Assembly: GCA_032718475.1 (NCBI GenBank)
Contig: JAUCBJ010004326.1
Location: 1-22,545 of the forward strand
DNA: 22,545 bases
Origin: Nemertoderma westbladi
Taxonomy: Eukaryota; Xenacoelomorpha; Nemertodermatida; Nemertodermatidae
Direction of reading: 5' to 3'
The position numbers and the translations under genes are program-made. The notes under the pieces are model-generated. The model ran no database searches and was not told the DNA's origin. It saw nothing but the letters and a program-made list of their open reading frames with translations. Below are positions 9,206-18,628 of the stretch, in pieces; the first letter of the stretch is position 1; every line of letters begins with the position of its first letter.

Positions 9206-9379
9206 CATTGGGGTTATAGCCCCCCGGCTATCATCATTTGTTATAAGCGCAGCACCAGGGTGCGCATCATTTCATTTTCATCATCATACGCGTCATCATT
9301 CAGGTTTATAGTAGAGTTGTCTGATTCTTTTCATCATTTCCAACTACATTCAATCATCTTCTTTGGGAAATCTTTGTCG

Positions 9380-9810
9380 TGGAAGGGGTGTTACGCGGCA
9401 ATCTGGGATCTACAGCTGGGCTAGTTACACTGCCTACGCCCCAAACTGCACACGTAACGGACAATGAAGACGCTGGAAGTGAAGTCACGTGGATGCACCA
9501 GGGACCCACCAGAATAACACTCCCAACAACATAAAGCTCAGCCGACGAAGTCATGTGGGATGGGGTTATGCAACATTCTGGGATCTACAGCTGGACTAGT
9601 TACACCGCCTATGCCCCAAAATCCACGCAACGGTCCCACCAGAATAACGCGACTGAGAACATAAAACCCTCTATCGTCGAAGTCATGTGGATGCACCATG
9701 GACCCACCAGAATAACGGGATAGAGGGGGTGTTGCGCGGCAATCCGGGATCTACAGCTGGACTAGTTACACCGCCTACGCCCCGAACTGCGCACGCAACG
9801 GACAACATAA
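9380..9810. repeat. Three degenerate tandem copies of a 166-175-bp unit
   Basis: The anchor GGGATCTACAGCTGG occurs at 9405, 9580 and 9746, each preceded by a GGGG(T)GTTACGCGGCAAT-like block and followed by CTAGTTACACCGCCTACGCC. A second block, ATGCACCA(G/T)GGACCCACCAG, recurs near 9493 and 9694, with a shortened form near 9632. Spacings are 175 and 166 bp and copies differ by many changes, so the tandem duplication is older than the LTR divergence suggests or was captured as a unit. Confidence 0.85.
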
Positions 9811-10118
9811 CATACTACAATGAATACAATGAATTCCACTTCAAATCTTTACCATTTCCAATAATCCAATGGCGTTGGTCCCGATGACCAAAATCAGGGT
9901 AAATGATACATAAACGACCCTGCATCAGTTGAAACTTCTGCAGGGTGATGCTGGACTCCACATAACACACGAGGAAACACAAATACCATTGCGTGGTTAC
10001 AGTTGGTTTAAGGGGGGTCCATTTTCATTGTCGATAAATCACAGTTTAAAGAGTTTGTCAACAGGATGAGAAGGGTTTACACGGGTTTAGCATTGTCACC
10101 AATGTCTGCAGCAGGATC

Positions 10119-12437
10119 TTAAGTAGGGAACTTATCACCTCTCATAGAATCACCACTGTCATTGCCTTCAAGAAGGCACAGCCTCTGGATAGGGCGTTGG
10201 TAGTGGCCCTTTGCCGTTCGTATCGTCACAGTCCTCGCAAGTCCGTCTTTGCTCGGGTGTATTGTCACAACTCGCGCCACAGGCCAGTGGATGCGGTCTT
10301 TAAGATCTTCTTTTACTAGTACCATGTCGCCAACTTCGACATTCCTGTAGGTGTTGTTCCACTTCCTCCTGGTCCGGAGGGTTATGAGGTACTCCTGGGC
10401 CCAGATTCTCCACCAATGCGCTGCCAACGCTTGGGCCTTCTTCCAATTTGTATGTCTCGCGATATCGTTGGGATCCGGGAACATTGTCTCTGGGAGAACA
10501 TGAGTTTTGGGTCTCCCCAGTAGGTGGTTAGGAGTGAGGGACTCAACCGAGGCGTTTGCCATCTGGGTATTACGGCAGATTAGTCCATACTCTCCCATTA
10601 ATGGTGTCAATGTTATCCACGTCATTATTATCATCAGAAACATTACTAGCCACCAAAGCATGGGCGAGCACCAATGTCCGTCTTTGAACTTGGCCTGGTC
10701 CAGGACATCCATACAATATTGGTCCTCCTCGGACGGGTTTTTGTCCTTTTCAGCGAACTCTTGGGTCTCTAGATTAAAGTATTTAGTCATCTCTTGCTGG
10801 GTTTTTTCGGTCTCAAAAAATAAATCCTCATCGAGGTCTGTAGCTGAGCAATAACCCACGGATGTTGCATTTTCTTTAATCTGACATTTAGGAAGGTATG
10901 TATAGGTGTCGGTAGTCTCTTCCTTGATGCCGCAGAGTGTCCATCCCATTATTGTTCGTTCAGCGTAAAAGCCGTCATCCTGCTTTATAGATCGGGCGAC
11001 GTCTCCGGTGGGTATGTGTAGTTCCGGTGTATCAAGTCCGATCAGTTCGCTAGCTATCAGTGCCCAATTCGCTAGGTAGCATGCCCATTCTTCTGCTAAG
11101 GTCGGTTCCTCGTAATCCTCGTCATCCGAGTCCTCGGCCATACTGACGGCCATCGTACTCACAGGAGTAGGGCGGAATCTTGGGTTTGGAGTGGGTGCCC
11201 TGCTCTGGTAATTGCTCTCCATCCCATCCAATTTGGAGAGCTTCTGTTTGGAGAACATAGGGTCGTTCATGGCCTCTGATATATCTTCTATGAATGCCGA
11301 CATTTCGAGGAAACTGGGATCTCGATCTGGGTGTCTGCGTCGGAGATCTACGCATTTATAGGCCCACTTACTTTGCAGCCATCCGGGGAACTTCCGGGCG
11401 ATCTGTCGGAGGTTTAGAATGTTGTTCACCTGGTCCTCCTTATTTAAGGGTTTCAGAGTGTAGTAGGCATCCTTCATGGAATCTGAGAATTCCTGGATGT
11501 TCTGTGGGTCCCCTAGTGATCCCGCGTCTTGTATCAGTTTCTCTAGAGTTTTATTAATTATAGTCCCGGTATTTCCGTATCTTTTGTCTAGAGTTTTCCA
11601 TGCGTCGTAGTATGCTTCATGAGAACCTCCCTCAAAACAAGCGATGATTCGGCGTGGTTTGTCACCCAGGTATTGCGATAAATATACCAGTTTCTGTGCA
11701 TCGGCTATGTCCGTTGATCCAATCTGCGCAAAGAACCGTTTCTTGAATCTGAGGTAATCGACGGGATCTCCTTCGAAGGTGCGGATCTCCATCTTGGGCA
11801 TGGAGAGGCGGTTTTCCAATGCCCGGATAATGCCGATGTCGTCCGAACTGGAGTGGTTTGGAGGGTTATAGTTATTGGCGCTCTCTCCCATACTTGATGG
11901 ATCAATGATAGGTGGAGTCTTAATGATGACGCGACTACGGGTTTGTGGTGTGGATGTAAACGGGTTGTTGGATCGAGGAGTGGCGTCCCGTTCCGAGTCC
12001 CTTTCAGGCTCGTACTTGGGTACACTCGTTGCATTGGGGTTGGATGGGAAATACGGTTCCTCATTTTTAAGCGTAACCGGTGGGGGATGGAACACCGGTG
12101 CTTGTGCCGATAACGTAGACTGTATGGTAGGCGGGATCTCGGGTTTCGGAAGTTTCGCCGCTGTTGGTGTAAATGACTTCTCTAATTCCGGTACCGGGAT
12201 TGGTTCATATTCCTGATCTATATCCCTTTCCCAGTCCTCGTATAGTTGAATATCTCGTTCTATAAGTGCGGCTTCGTATTCCGCGAGTTTCGCAATATCC
12301 GCATTTTTTTTGTGGGTGAGAATCGCTTGGGCCTCGGCGTGTTGTTTACGCATTTCTGCTTCCCATTTACGTTGTTCGATCTCTTGTCTGGCCTCTCGTT
12401 CATGTTGTTCAGCCTCCTGTTTGGCCTCTCGTTCACG
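10119..12437 (-). CDS. Fused Gag-Pol remnant of BEL/Pao type (DUF1759 ... DUF5641), RT/RNase H/IN deleted
   Basis: The frame is open from the stop at 12438-12440 to 10119; numbering uses the first Met at 12353. Residues 1-50 continue a charged coiled-coil and 50-170 are Pro/Ser-rich. Residues 185-375 are the Gag DUF1759 domain (SMPKMEIRTFEGDPVDYLRF at 184-203, YLSQYLGDKPRRI at 224-236). After an acidic patch at 407-416 the protein jumps near residue 425 to a late part of the Pol protease region (ELIGLDTPELH at 436-446, YAERTIMGWTLCG at 463-475) and the Pol segment that normally precedes the reverse transcriptase. A second junction at about 565-600 leads straight to the Pol C-terminus: SLTPNHLLG (605-613), then DUF5641-like NVEVGDMVLVKED (671-683) and HWPVARVV (689-696). 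No RT YxDD, RNase H or integrase motif is present. Gag zinc knuckles are also missing. The frame crosses both junctions without a stop. Confidence 0.88.
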   Translation of the reverse strand, partial: REREAKQEAEQHEREARQEIEQRKWEAEMRKQHAEAQAILTHKKNADIAKLAEYEAALIERDIQLYEDWERDIDQEYEPIPVPELEKSFTPTAAKLPKPEIPPTIQSTLSAQAPVFHPPPVTLKNEEPYFPSNPNATSVPKYEPERDSERDATPRSNNPFTSTPQTRSRVIIKTPPIIDPSSMGESANNYNPPNHSSSDDIGIIRALENRLSMPKMEIRTFEGDPVDYLRFKKRFFAQIGSTDIADAQKLVYLSQYLGDKPRRIIACFEGGSHEAYYDAWKTLDKRYGNTGTIINKTLEKLIQDAGSLGDPQNIQEFSDSMKDAYYTLKPLNKEDQVNNILNLRQIARKFPGWLQSKWAYKCVDLRRRHPDRDPSFLEMSAFIEDISEAMNDPMFSKQKLSKLDGMESNYQSRAPTPNPRFRPTPVSTMAVSMAEDSDDEDYEEPTLAEEWACYLANWALIASELIGLDTPELHIPTGDVARSIKQDDGFYAERTIMGWTLCGIKEETTDTYTYLPKCQIKENATSVGYCSATDLDEDLFFETEKTQQEMTKYFNLETQEFAEKDKNPSEEDQYCMDVLDQAKFKDGHWCSPMLWWLVMFLMIIMTWITLTPLMGEYGLICRNTQMANASVESLTPNHLLGRPKTHVLPETMFPDPNDIARHTNWKKAQALAAHWWRIWAQEYLITLRTRRKWNNTYRNVEVGDMVLVKEDLKDRIHWPVARVVTIHPSKDGLARTVTIRTAKGHYQRPIQRLCLLEGNDSGDSMRGDKFPT

Positions 12438-13147
12438 TCATTCAGCCTCCTGTCTATGTTGCTCGGCCCGCCGTTCGACCTCTTGTTCGACCTCCCGTTT
12501 TTGCATTTCGGCGGCTAATATATCTTGCTCGGTTCGCAGTTGAACGTACTCATCTTCCATCCGAGCTTTGAGGGCTAATGCCTTCTGTTCTCGTAGCTGG
12601 TCTCGGAGTGGCTGACCCCCTTGAGAGCTGTGTGCTGAACCGGACACCGTGATCCTAGCGCTGGAGTGCTGATTTCTCGAGGACCCCGTTCTCTTTCGAT
12701 GTACTGCTGTCCTGGTGCTGGAGGTTCGCACCGATTCTGCGTCTGTTCTTTCAGCTCTCTTGTAGTACTGTTCTTCGTAGCCTCTCACGAGGCTGAGGGT
12801 CCTCCGGTGTTGTTTGCGGAATTCGTCTAGGCGTGCAACGTGTTCTTCCAATTTGGGGTAGTTTACCTGGTCAGTGGCAGGGATGAGTTCTTGGTACGCC
12901 TGTATCATTCTCTCGTATCGTTGTAAGATACTTCGGATATTCTGAAGCTGAATTTGTATCTCGTTGAGGGGGGTTTCGACTCCTTTGAGTTGCTTCTCTA
13001 TATCTCTATACGTTGATATGCTCGAGTGACTCCGCCTTTGAGAGCACCTAGTCGACGGGCCATGTTCTTGACGTTCGGTACCTCATCGGCTTCCGAATCT
13101 GTGTGGTGGTCCATCTCATCGGTATCGGATACGTTATTCGTTGTCAT
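12438..13147 (-). pseudogene. Gag N-terminal coding region, broken by frameshift and stop
   Basis: The likely Gag start is the ATG at 13147. It begins MTTNNVSDTDEMD and runs to about residue 48 before a frameshift near 13000 (TAG at 12998-13000). The neighbouring frame then carries on without a gap, from EKQLKGVETPLNE through a long Glu/Gln/Arg-rich, heptad-like coiled coil, to an in-frame TGA at 12438-12440. The same frame continues directly into the downstream Gag-Pol ORF, so the two are one broken gene. Long coiled coils at the Gag N-terminus are common in BEL/Pao and would drive particle assembly. With both lesions this copy would not make full Gag from its own ATG. Confidence 0.82.
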
Positions 13148-13460
13148 TGTAGTGCCTCGTTGATAGCTAGATGTGCGATGTCGTAAAATAGTTCCTCGTA
13201 GGTATTGTACTCAGCCTGGACCAGCCGAACGGTAATCCTGAATTGTCCGACGTTCGTTCCTTGTACTTCAACCTGATTGACTGGTGTGATCGATACTTCC
13301 ATTCCCTGTTAACAACTCTCCAAATATGTGATCTGCCGACTACGAGTTGGTTAGATCGAGTTTGTTGATTTATTAAACCACGACTTTGTCTTAACTCAAA
13401 TACCAGAGTTTCCTCGTAGTGGGTGCTGGTAAGCACGGAGAGAGTTTGAAGAGTATTGTA
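13148..13460 (-). other. 5' leader of the LTR element
   Basis: This is untranslated sequence between the candidate primer-binding site and the Gag ATG. Short open frames here have no recognisable motif. I see no structured element by eye. Confidence 0.6.
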
Positions 13461-13479
13461 GGATTCCCAACTTCCACCA
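13461..13479 (-). promoter_or_regulatory. Candidate primer-binding site (displaced)
   Basis: On the minus strand this reads TGGTGGAAGTTGGGAATCC. The plus-strand complement ends ACTTCCACCA, as a mature tRNA 3' end would. Its sequence fits, but it lies 108 bp inside the LTR edge, while primer-binding sites normally abut the LTR. The matching tRNA is not identified. Confidence 0.4.
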
Positions 13480-13503
13480 GTTGAAGTTGGCCATGTTTTA
13501 TTC

Positions 13504-13587
13504 TCAATTTTGACACCCTGTCAAAATTGACCGTATTAATTCTCAATTTTGACACCCTATCAAAATTGATCCCTTAATTCTCAATTT
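13504..13587. repeat. Palindromic 39-bp repeats next to the 5' LTR
   Basis: TCAATTTTGAC, loop ACCCT, GTCAAAATTGA (13504-13530) forms a perfect 11-bp-arm hairpin. A second copy at 13543-13569 has one arm mismatch. A third copy is cut off by the LTR edge at 13588. The period is 39 bp. The copies sit between LTR and candidate primer-binding site, where a retroelement leader would hold packaging or priming structures. Confidence 0.9.
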
Positions 13588-15131
13588 TGTTGCCGTTATC
13601 CCGACACCAGGGGAGAAAAACGCCGATGCTGGAGGCGGGGCTTTACAGACCACGGAGTCCCGGCCTGTCACCGGATATTGATTGTGGAGAAGGAGTAATT
13701 TCTTAGATGCAAGATTGCGGTTGAGAAAAAGCTGCATTGGTTGGATATATTCTTTAATGTAGTTAATCTCACTGAACCCTGTACACACCAAATAATGAAG
13801 CCTTTACTATAGTTGAACCCTGTTCAACATCATTGAACCCTGATTGAGAATTAATTGGGCTTCCCCAAATCAATATACACCAAATATTCACAATAATTAT
13901 ACACGACAATATAAATCCCTACAGTATATTATTTAATTACCCACTGTTCGCTCAGATTTTAGCCTAACTAATGTTCCCCAGATTTTCCCTCGGTCCTAGT
14001 CTTGATGCCGTAGTGTTGGTGTCGGTCGACCCTGTCGCGTGTCCGTTCCACCCCTCCCGAACCCCGAAGGGATCGATCATCGAGAACCAGCACGGCTTGG
14101 CTAAGGGTCGGTCCAGTCGGTAGACTCTGTCACGTATCCGTACCACCCCTCTCGAACCCCGAAGGGATCGGTCATCGAGAACCAGTACGGCTTGGCTAAG
14201 AGTCTGTAGTGTCGGTGGACCCGTTCGCGTGTCCATCCCACCCCTCCCGAACCCCGAAGGGTTCGATCATCGAGAACCAGTACGGCTTGGCTAGGGGTCC
14301 GTCGGTTCATCGCAGAGACCCAACCACCTAGGCTTTCCGAGTCCTTATTCAGGCTCGTAGTCGCTTCGGCAGCCGAGAAACTGCTCCGAACAGTCAGTAG
14401 GCCAGTAGAGTCCAGTCCTTTGTCTTTCGACCCCATCGCGTGTCCGTCCCACCCCTCACGAACCCCGAAGGGAACGATCATCGAGAACCAGTACGGCTTG
14501 GCTAAGGGGTCTGTCGTCGGTTCCCGTCGCAAATCCCTAGTACAAGCAGCCAGCGTTCCAATGTCCTTTTCAGGCTCGTAATAACTGCTGTTGGCCAGAG
14601 ACCGCTAAGGGCAGTCCTCGTCAAACCCTTCCTCTGTAAGTCGGCCGCCCTTTCGTGTGTCTGTCCCACCCCTCGCGAACCCCGAAGGGATCGATCATCG
14701 AGAACCATTGGCTAAGGGGGCTGTCGTTTCCCGTCGCAAATCCCTGACACAAGCAGCTGGCGTTCCGATGTCCTTTTCAGGCTCGTAATAACTGCTGTTG
14801 GCCAGGGACCGCTAAGGGCAGTCCTTGTCCTCTAGGCCTGGCGTGTTACCAAATCCACCTCTACAGGCAGCAGGAAGTTGGCCAGGGCCTAATAGTACTC
14901 AGGCTAACCTGAATACTGCTTAATTTTGTCTCCTACCCCCGGCCCTTATAAACATGAAATTATTCCCGTACCCTGTAAGTCGCCCCAATATTCGCCCATA
15001 AATCGCCCCCAGTCCATAGAATTTGCCCAAAACCCATGGTCCCGCACCCAGTAGTAATATCGGAATAATCATTTTAAATAAATACAAAAAATATTCAACT
15101 CGCGTTATGAAAAGTTGAAATACCGCGAACA
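13588..15131 (-). repeat. 5' LTR (1544 bp)
   Basis: This is the upstream LTR for the minus-strand element. It should carry the promoter for the whole transcript. It matches 4496-6045 at about 98% by hand count, with TG...CA ends, followed on the plus strand by ACGAG. It contains the same five direct repeats, starting near 14035, 14130, 14224, 14436 and 14653; the last has a 7-bp deletion. Confidence 0.95.
14035..14728 (-). repeat. Five direct repeats of about 75 bp inside the 5' LTR
   Basis: These have the same order and spacing as the set in the 3' LTR, so the repeats existed before this insertion. The fifth copy lost 7 bp within the AACCAGTACGGCTTGG portion. The conserved core CGAACCCCGAAGGGA recurs in every copy. 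Confidence 0.9.
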
Positions 15132-18100
15132 ACGAGAATGTGGACTGGACATGGGCGGGGTGTGTCTATAGTACGAGAATGTGGACTGGACATGGACGGT
15201 GTCTCTATAGTACGAGAATGTGGACCTTTACATGGATGGTGTCTCTATAGTACGAGAATGTGGACTGGACATGGGCGGGGTGTGTCTATAGTACGAGAAT
15301 ATGGACTGGACATGGGCGGTGTGTCTATAGTACGAGAATGTGGACTGGACATGGGCGGTGTGTCTATAGTACGAGAATGTGGACTGGACATGGGCGGTGT
15401 GTTTATAGTACGAGAATGTGGACTGGACATGGACGGTGTCTCTATAGTACGAGAATGTGGACCTTTACATGGACGGTGTCTCTATAGTACGAGAATGTGG
15501 ACTGGACATGGACGGTGTCTCTATAGTACGAGAATGTGGACCTTTACATGGATGGTGTGTCTATAGTACGAGAATGTGGACTGGACATGGGCGGTGTGTC
15601 TATAGTACGAGAATGTGGACTGGACATGGGCGGGGTGTGTCTATAGTACGAGAATGTGGAGTGGACATGGGCGGGGTGTGACTATAGTACGAGAATGTGG
15701 ACCTTTACATGGACGGTGTCTCTATAGTACGAGAATGTGGACCTTTACATGGACGGTGTCTCTATAGTACGAGAATGTGGACTGGACATAGACGGTGTCT
15801 CTATAGTACGAGAATGTGGACTGGACATGGACGGTGTCTCTATAGTGCGAGAATGTGGACTGGACATGGGCGGGGTGTGTCTATAGTACGAGAATATGGA
15901 CTGGACATGGGCGGTGTGTCTATAGTACGAGAATGTGGACTGGACATGGGCGGTGTGTCTATAGTACGAGAATGTGGACTGGACATGGGCGGTGTGTTTA
16001 TAGTACGAGAATGTGGACTGGACATGGGCGGGGTGTGACTATAGTACGAGAATGTGGACTGGACATGGGCGGTGTGTCTATAGTACGAGAATGTGGACTG
16101 GACATGAGCGGTGTATCTATAGTACGATAATGTGGACTGGACATGGGCGGTGTGGCTATAGTACGAGAATATGGACTGGACATGGGCGGTGTGTCTATAG
16201 TACGAGAATGGTGACTGGACATGGACGGTGTGTCTCTATTACGCGAATGTGGACTGGGCATGAGCGGGGTGTGTCTATAGTACGAGAATGTGGACTGGAC
16301 ATGGGCGCGGTGTGACTATAGTACGAGAATGTGGACCTTTACATGGACGGTGTCTCTATAGTACGAGAATGTGGACTGGACATGAGCGGTGTGTCTATAG
16401 TACGAGAATGTGGACTGGACATGGGCGGTGTGTCTATAGTACGAGAATGTGGACTGGACATGGGCGGTGTGTTTATAGTACGAGAATGTGGACTGGACAT
16501 GGACGGTGTCTCTATAGTACGAGAATGTGGACCTTTACATGGACGGTGTCTCTATAGTACGAGAATGTGGACTGAACATAGACGGTGTCTCTATAGTACG
16601 ATAATGTGGACTGGACATGGGCGGTGTGTCTATAGTACTAGAATGTGGACTGGACATGGACGGTGTCTCTATAGTACGAGAATGTGGATTGGACATGGGC
16701 GGGGTGTGTCTATAGTACGAGAATGTGGACCTTTACATGGACGGTGTCTCTATAGTACGATAATGTGGACTGGACATGGACGGTGTCTCTATAGTACGAG
16801 AATGTGGACCTTTACATGGACGGTGTCTCTATAGTACGAGAATGTGGACTGAACATAGACGGTGTCTCTATAGTACGATAATGTGGACTGGACATGGACG
16901 GTGTCTCTATAGTACGAGAATGTGGACCTTTACATGGACGGTGTCTCTATAGTACGAGAATGTGGACTGAACATAGACGGTGTCTCTATAGTACGATAAT
17001 GTGGACTGGACATGGACGGTGTCTCTATAGTACGAGAATGTGGACCTTTACATGGACGGTGTCTCTATAGTACGAGAATGTGGACTGAACATAGACGGTG
17101 TCTCTATAGTACGATAATGTGGACTGGACATGGGCGGTGTGTCTATAGTACTAGAATGTGGACTGGACATGGACGGTGTCTCTATAGTACGAGAATGTGG
17201 ATTGGACATGGGCGGTGTGTCTATAGTACGAGAATGTGGACTGGACATGGACGGGGTGTGTCTATAGTACGAGAATATGGACTGGACATGGGCGGTGTGT
17301 CTATAGTACGAGAATGTGGACTGGACATGGGCGGTGTGTCTATAGTACGAGAATGTGGACTGGACATGGGCGGTGTGTTTATAGTACGAGAATGTGGACT
17401 GGACATGGGCGGGGTGTGACTATAGTACGAGAATGTGGACCTTTACATGGACGGTGTGTCTATAGTACGAGAATGTGGACTGGACATGGGCGGTGTGTCT
17501 ATAGTACGAGAATGTGGACTGGACATGGGCGGTGTGTCTATAGTACGAGAATGTGGACTGGACATGGGCGGTGTGGCTATAGTACGAGAATGTGGACTGG
17601 ACATGGGCGGTGTGGCTATAGTACGAGAATGTGGACTGGACATGGGCGGTGTGGCTATAGTGGACGGTGTGTCTATGGTACGAGAATGTGGACTGGATAT
17701 GGGCGGTGTGACTATAGTACGAGAATGTGGACTGGACATGAGCGATGTGTCTATAGTACGAGAATGTGGACTGGACATGGACGGTGTGTCTCTATTACGG
17801 GAATGTGGACTGAATATGGGAGGTGTGTCTATAGTACGAGAATGTGGACTGGACATGAGCGGTGTGTCTATAGTACTAGAATGTGGACTGGACATGGGCG
17901 GTGTGTCTATAGTACGAGAATGTGGACTGGACATGGGCGGTGTGTCTATAGTACGAGAATGTGGACTGGACATGAGCGGTGTATCTATAATACGATAATG
18001 TGGACTGGACATGGGCGGTGTGGCTATAGTACGAGAATGTGGACTGGACATGGGCGGTGTGGCTATAGTACGAGAATGTGGACTGGACATGGCGGTGTGG

Positions 18101-18628
18101 CTATAGTGGACGGTGTGTCTATGGTACGAGAATGTGGACTGGACATGAGCGGTGTGTCTATAGTACGAGAATGTGGACTGGACATGAGCGGTGTGTCTAT
18201 AGTACGAGAATGTGGACTGGACATGGACGGTGTGGCTATAGTACGAGAATGTGGACTGGACATGGGCGGTGTGTCTATAGTACGAGAATGTGGACTGGAC
18301 ATGAGCGGTGTGTCTATAGTACGAGAATGTGGACTGGACATGAGCGGTGTGTCTATAGTACGAGAATGTGGACTGGACATGGACGGTGTGTCTCTATTAC
18401 GAGAATGTGGACCTTTACATGGACGGTGTCTCTATAGTACGAGAATGTGGACCTTTACATGGACGGTGTCTCTATAGTACGAGAATGTGGACTGGACATG
18501 AGCGGTGTGTCTATAGTACGTGAATGTGGACTGGACATTGACGGTGTGGCTATAGTACGAGAATGTGGACTGGACATGGGCGGTGTGTCTATAGTACGTG
18601 AATATGGACTGGACATGGGCGGTGTGGG
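15132..18628. repeat. 39-bp minisatellite, right part (about 89 units)
   Basis: This continues the 4213-4495 array in phase, starting with the duplicated ACGAG. Unit lengths are mostly 39 bp, with 40-bp (ACCTTTACATGG) and 41-bp (GGGCGGGGTGTG) variants. Diagnostic variants (GTGTGTTTATAG, CTATTACG, GATAATG, ACTAGAATG, truncated CTATAGTGGACGG) recur at intervals, showing repeated block duplications. Long open frames in all three plus frames and on the minus strand follow from a unit of 13 codons and I do not treat them as genes. The array ends at GGCGGTGTGGGATTTC. Confidence 0.97.
16519..17149. repeat. 118-bp higher-order repeat within the minisatellite
   Basis: A trimer of variants (a 40-bp CCTTTAC unit, a 39-bp ACTGAACATAGACGG unit and a 39-bp GATAATG unit) occurs at 16519, 16796, 16914 and 17032. 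The last three copies are directly adjacent at 118-bp steps. Following sequence after the first and last copies also matches (ACTAGAATG near 16637 and 17150), a 513-bp offset. Confidence 0.88.

Larger units (their letters stand above)
8825..10118 (-). other. Inter-ORF spacer of the LTR element
   Basis: This stretch separates the Pol C-terminal stop from the accessory ORF start and holds no convincing gene. It contains a pyrimidine-rich low-complexity tract and a three-copy tandem repeat, listed separately. A GGGGTTATAGCCCCCC motif sits at 9210-9225. Some of it may be inserted foreign DNA. How the accessory ORF would be expressed (splicing or an internal promoter) is not visible. Confidence 0.6.
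4491..15136 (-). mobile_element. BEL/Pao-type LTR retrotransposon, full length, internally deleted, with accessory ORF
   Basis: The element is bounded by two near-identical direct repeats (4496-6045 and 13588-15131). Read on the minus strand each starts TGTTCGCGG and ends CGGCAACA, giving TG...CA ends. ACGAG flanks both sides. Internal order on the minus strand is leader, broken Gag start, Gag DUF1759, Pol remnants, DUF5641 tail, spacer with repeats, 819-codon accessory ORF and polypurine tract. DUF1759 and DUF5641 together are characteristic of BEL/Pao. Reverse transcriptase, RNase H and integrase are missing, so this copy is non-autonomous. I count about 31 substitutions and two small indels between the LTRs, roughly 2% divergence, so the insertion is fairly young. 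It sits inside a minisatellite array. Confidence 0.95.

Noticed and set aside
13167-13436. An 89-codon minus-strand ORF in the leader
   Set aside because: It lies upstream of the Gag ATG in the expected untranslated leader and has no recognisable domain.
4496-15131. The 1.55-kb repeat as a host segmental duplication
   Set aside because: TG...CA ends, flanking ACGAG, a polypurine tract and BEL/Pao coding sequence between the copies all identify them as LTRs.
4213-18628. A CRISPR array (regular 39-bp repeats)
   Set aside because: The units are directly tandem with no unique spacers, and the setting is a eukaryotic retroelement region with no cas genes.
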